The notes under the pieces are model-generated. The model ran no database searches, had not been told where the DNA came from, and worked only from the letters and a program-made list of their open reading frames with translations. From Hyphomicrobiales bacterium (GTDB lineage: Bacteria > Pseudomonadota > Alphaproteobacteria > Rhizobiales > OSC116): a stretch of DNA of 7,265 bases. Where the stretch lies: positions 1-7,265 of the forward strand of contig JABSRY010000117.1 in assembly GCA_013214985.1 (NCBI GenBank), written 5' to 3'. Of this stretch, positions 5,323 to 7,265 are shown one piece after another (position 1 is the stretch's first letter; each line of letters begins with the position of its first letter). The position numbers were made by a program, and so were the translations under genes.

Positions 5323-5959
5323 CCCACCACAAGACCCTATGTTTGAAATATTATATGCAGATGATGATATTTTGGTTTTAAATAAACAATCAGGCCTTTT
5401 ATCTGTCCCTGGGCGCCTACCTGAACATAAAGATAGCCTTTATAAGCGTATATTAAGCGTGTTCCCAACCGCTACTGTGGTACATCGACTAGATACCGAT
5501 ACATCAGGCATTATTATTATGCCGCTAAACCGCCCTGCCCTTAGCCATATAAGTAGGCAGTTTCAGCAACGCACTGTTAAAAAAACATATATTGCTGATA
5601 TTTATGGTATTACTGAAAATAAAACGGGAAGTATTGATTTACCGCTAATTTGTGATTGGCCAAATAGACCCCGACAAATAGTTTGTTATGAGAATGGCAA
5701 ACAATCTCTAACGCATTATAAAGTGTTATACTCAAAATCAAACTATTCCCGTGTTGAGCTTTCGCCTATCACTGGGCGTTCTCATCAATTACGGGTTCAT
5801 ATGCAGGCAATTGGTCACCCAATTATTGGCGATCCGCTTTATGCACATGAAGAAGCGTTGAATATGGCCGATAGATTACATCTGCATGCGCATAAGTTAA
5901 CGCTACGGCACCCTAGCTTAGGGACTGTTTTAAATTTCACCTCTGAAATTAATTTCTAA
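5309..5959 (+). CDS. rluA: Pseudouridine synthase RluA (23S rRNA U746 / tRNA U32 type)
   Basis: A 216-residue pseudouridine synthase without an S4 domain, about the length of E. coli RluA (219), which isomerises U746 of 23S rRNA and U32 of several tRNAs. The catalytic segment is VVHRLDTDTSG (57-67) with Asp62 as the nucleophile. Other conserved blocks are NKQSGLLSVPGRLPEHKDSL (25-44), LPLICDWPNRPRQ (111-123), SPITGRSHQLRVHMQAIGHP (152-171) and GDPLYA (174-179). These blocks match E. coli RluA from memory far better than RluC, RluD or TruC. The start at 5309 is chosen because the N-terminal YTPPQDP aligns with the YNPPQEP start of the E. coli protein, whereas the next ATG (5339) would remove it. 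No Shine-Dalgarno is visible before either ATG. The gene is divergent from yidD, with 60 bases between starts. Confidence 0.93.
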   Translation: MYIYTPPQDPMFEILYADDDILVLNKQSGLLSVPGRLPEHKDSLYKRILSVFPTATVVHRLDTDTSGIIIMPLNRPALSHISRQFQQRTVKKTYIADIYGITENKTGSIDLPLICDWPNRPRQIVCYENGKQSLTHYKVLYSKSNYSRVELSPITGRSHQLRVHMQAIGHPIIGDPLYAHEEALNMADRLHLHAHKLTLRHPSLGTVLNFTSEINF

Positions 5960-6068
5960 ATTTACATAGAATTAACTTCTCCAAATGTTATTTTGGTCTT
6001 AAGCTCTCTAAATCGGATATCACAAAAGCTTCATATATGTCTTTTATATTCGAAAATGAAATAACTTT

Positions 6069-6075
6069 AAGGGAG
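6069..6075 (+). promoter_or_regulatory. Strong Shine-Dalgarno setting the nucleotidase start at ATG 6082
   Basis: AAGGGAG ends six bases before the ATG at 6082. It selects this start over the in-frame ATG at 6037, which has no ribosome site and would put 15 extra residues before the signal peptide. An intact ribosome site suggests the gene was translated recently despite its internal stop. Confidence 0.8.
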
Positions 6076-6081
6076 AAAATA

Positions 6082-7265
6082 ATGGTTTGGGATATAAAAC
6101 GGCACATTATAATGCCGCTCGCGCTTGTAACGATGGTTGGATCGACGATGATAGTTGCACACGCTGCCGAGAGAGAATTACCATATAAAGTGAATGTTAC
6201 TTTTATCACCGCAAGTGATATGGATACGATGACCGACAATGGCACGCGCGGTGGCGCTGCTAGACTTGCTGCTGTGGTTAGAGCTGAACGCGCTGCAAAT
6301 AAGAATTCTGTATTTGCATATCCTGGTGATTTATTATAGCCTTCTATTATGGCAGGGTTTGATAAAGGTGCTCATATGATTGAGCTACTGAATATCACAC
6401 CACCTGATGTTTTAGCACCTGGTAATCATGAATTTGATTTTGGGCAAGATATTTTCTTGAAACGTATGGCTGAAGGCAAATTTACCAAACTTGGTTCTAA
6501 CATCCGCTGGGGTGATGGCAGACAAGTTGAAGGTATTGACGATACCAGAATGTTTGAATTTGAAGGCATTAAAATTGGCTTTATGGGTTTAACGACCGAA
6601 GATACGGTTGATATTTCTAGCCCTGGTGATATTAAATTCCTTGGCGTAATTGAAACCGCAAAATCTAATGCAAAAACTTTGCGCGAACAAGGTGCTGACA
6701 TGGTTGTTGCCGTTGTACATACAGCGCAACAAGTTGACTTTGATTTAATGAGTGTTGCTGGTGTTGATGTTGTGCTTTCTGGTCATGATCATAACCTACA
6801 TATCTTCTATGATGGTCGCCGTGCATTGGTTGAATCTAAAGAAGAAGCTGAATATGTAACTATGATGGATATTGAGTTTACTGTTTCTGAAAAACGTGGC
6901 AAACGCCGTGTTAAATGGTGGCCTAATTTCCGTATCGTTGATACAAAAACTGTTACTCCAGACGCTGAAGTTGCAGCGATTGTAAAGAAATATGCCGATA
7001 CATTATCTAAAGAATTAGATGTTGAAATTGGTAAAACAATTGTTGAACTAGATAGCCGCAAAGCATCTGTTCGTACTGGTGAAACTGTACTTGGTAACTT
7101 AATTGCTGATGGTATGCGCGCTGCGGTAAATGCAGATGTTGGCTTTACTAATGGTGGTGGTATCCGCGGTAATAAAGTTTATGAGCCTGATACAGTGCTT
7201 ACAAGACGCGATATATTATCTGAATTACCTTTTGGTAACACGAATGTAAAATTGGAACTTAGCGG
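6082..7265 (+). pseudogene. Periplasmic 5'-nucleotidase/metallophosphatase interrupted by TAG at codon 86, 3' end beyond window
   Basis: The frame encodes a signal peptide (MVWDIKRHIIMPLALV..., cut near Ala28) and a calcineurin-type metallophosphatase domain. Metal-site motifs are Asp46-Met-Asp48, GD (82-83), GNHEFDFG (114-121), His213 (AVVHT) and GHDHN (234-238). The 5'-nucleotidase C-terminal domain follows, with TGETVLGNLIAD (332-343), TNGGGIR (356-362) and PFGN. Such proteins hydrolyse nucleotides or related phosphoesters in the periplasm. Codon 86 (6337-6339) is TAG, between GDLL and PSIMAGFDKGAHM, where relatives as I recall them carry serine (LSPS). From 6340 to the window end the same frame stays open for 308 codons with all motifs kept. 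A single base change, TCG to TAG, would explain it. Termination there yields an 85-residue fragment without most metal ligands. A sequencing error or stop-codon readthrough remains possible. The first motif has Asp48 where UshA-type enzymes have His. Confidence 0.8.

Noticed and set aside
5249..5332. Extended yidD start adding 28 hydrophobic residues (MWWGIYIH...)
   Set aside because: It would overlap the rluA coding start, has no ribosome site, and makes the protein longer at the N-terminus than YidD proteins usually are.
5945..5956. Palindrome GAAATTAATTTC at the end of rluA as a terminator
   Set aside because: It has no loop, is AT-rich, overlaps the last codons and is not followed by a T-run.
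6352..7265. Restart at ATG 6352 giving a separate functional shorter protein
   Set aside because: No Shine-Dalgarno precedes it, and the product would lack the signal peptide and the first two metal-site motifs.

Overview
The window looks like chromosomal DNA of an AT-rich alphaproteobacterium. The evidence is the yidD-thrS gene pair that is typical of Rhizobiales-like genomes, a soluble SLT-type transglycosylase of a kind common in Alphaproteobacteria, and a MaoC hydratase next to a CitE-type CoA-ester lyase. This placement is inferred from gene order and protein family features. No rRNA, tRNA, CRISPR array, insertion sequence or phage gene is visible.

Layout. 1-447 (minus): the start of an SLT-fold lytic transglycosylase gene cut by the left edge. 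599-1917 (plus): a two-gene operon of a MaoC-fold hydratase and a CitE/HpcH-type lyase, probably acting in sequence on a short dicarboxylic CoA ester. 2014-2889 (plus): a secreted protein of unknown function built from three related beta-rich units. 2904-2923: a hairpin terminator between this gene and the convergent thrS. 2948-5248 (minus): yidD followed by thrS, probably one transcript. 5309-5959 (plus): rluA, divergent from yidD. 6082-7265 (plus): a periplasmic 5'-nucleotidase/metallophosphatase gene interrupted by an in-frame TAG at codon 86 and cut by the right edge.

The most interesting element is the yidD-thrS junction. The thrS leader can form a 5-bp stem with a 7-nt loop in which the anticodon positions read UGU, a threonine anticodon, preceded by U at position 33. 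It lies just upstream of a good Shine-Dalgarno site. A second hairpin with a 9-bp perfect stem lies upstream, across an AU-rich linker, and contains the yidD stop codon. This order (hairpin, linker, anticodon-like hairpin, Shine-Dalgarno) resembles the Escherichia coli thrS operator, where threonyl-tRNA synthetase binds its own mRNA as a tRNA mimic. Finding it in a different lineage, partly inside an upstream coding sequence, deserves a test. The second notable point is the amber codon in the nucleotidase, where the reading frame is otherwise intact on both sides.
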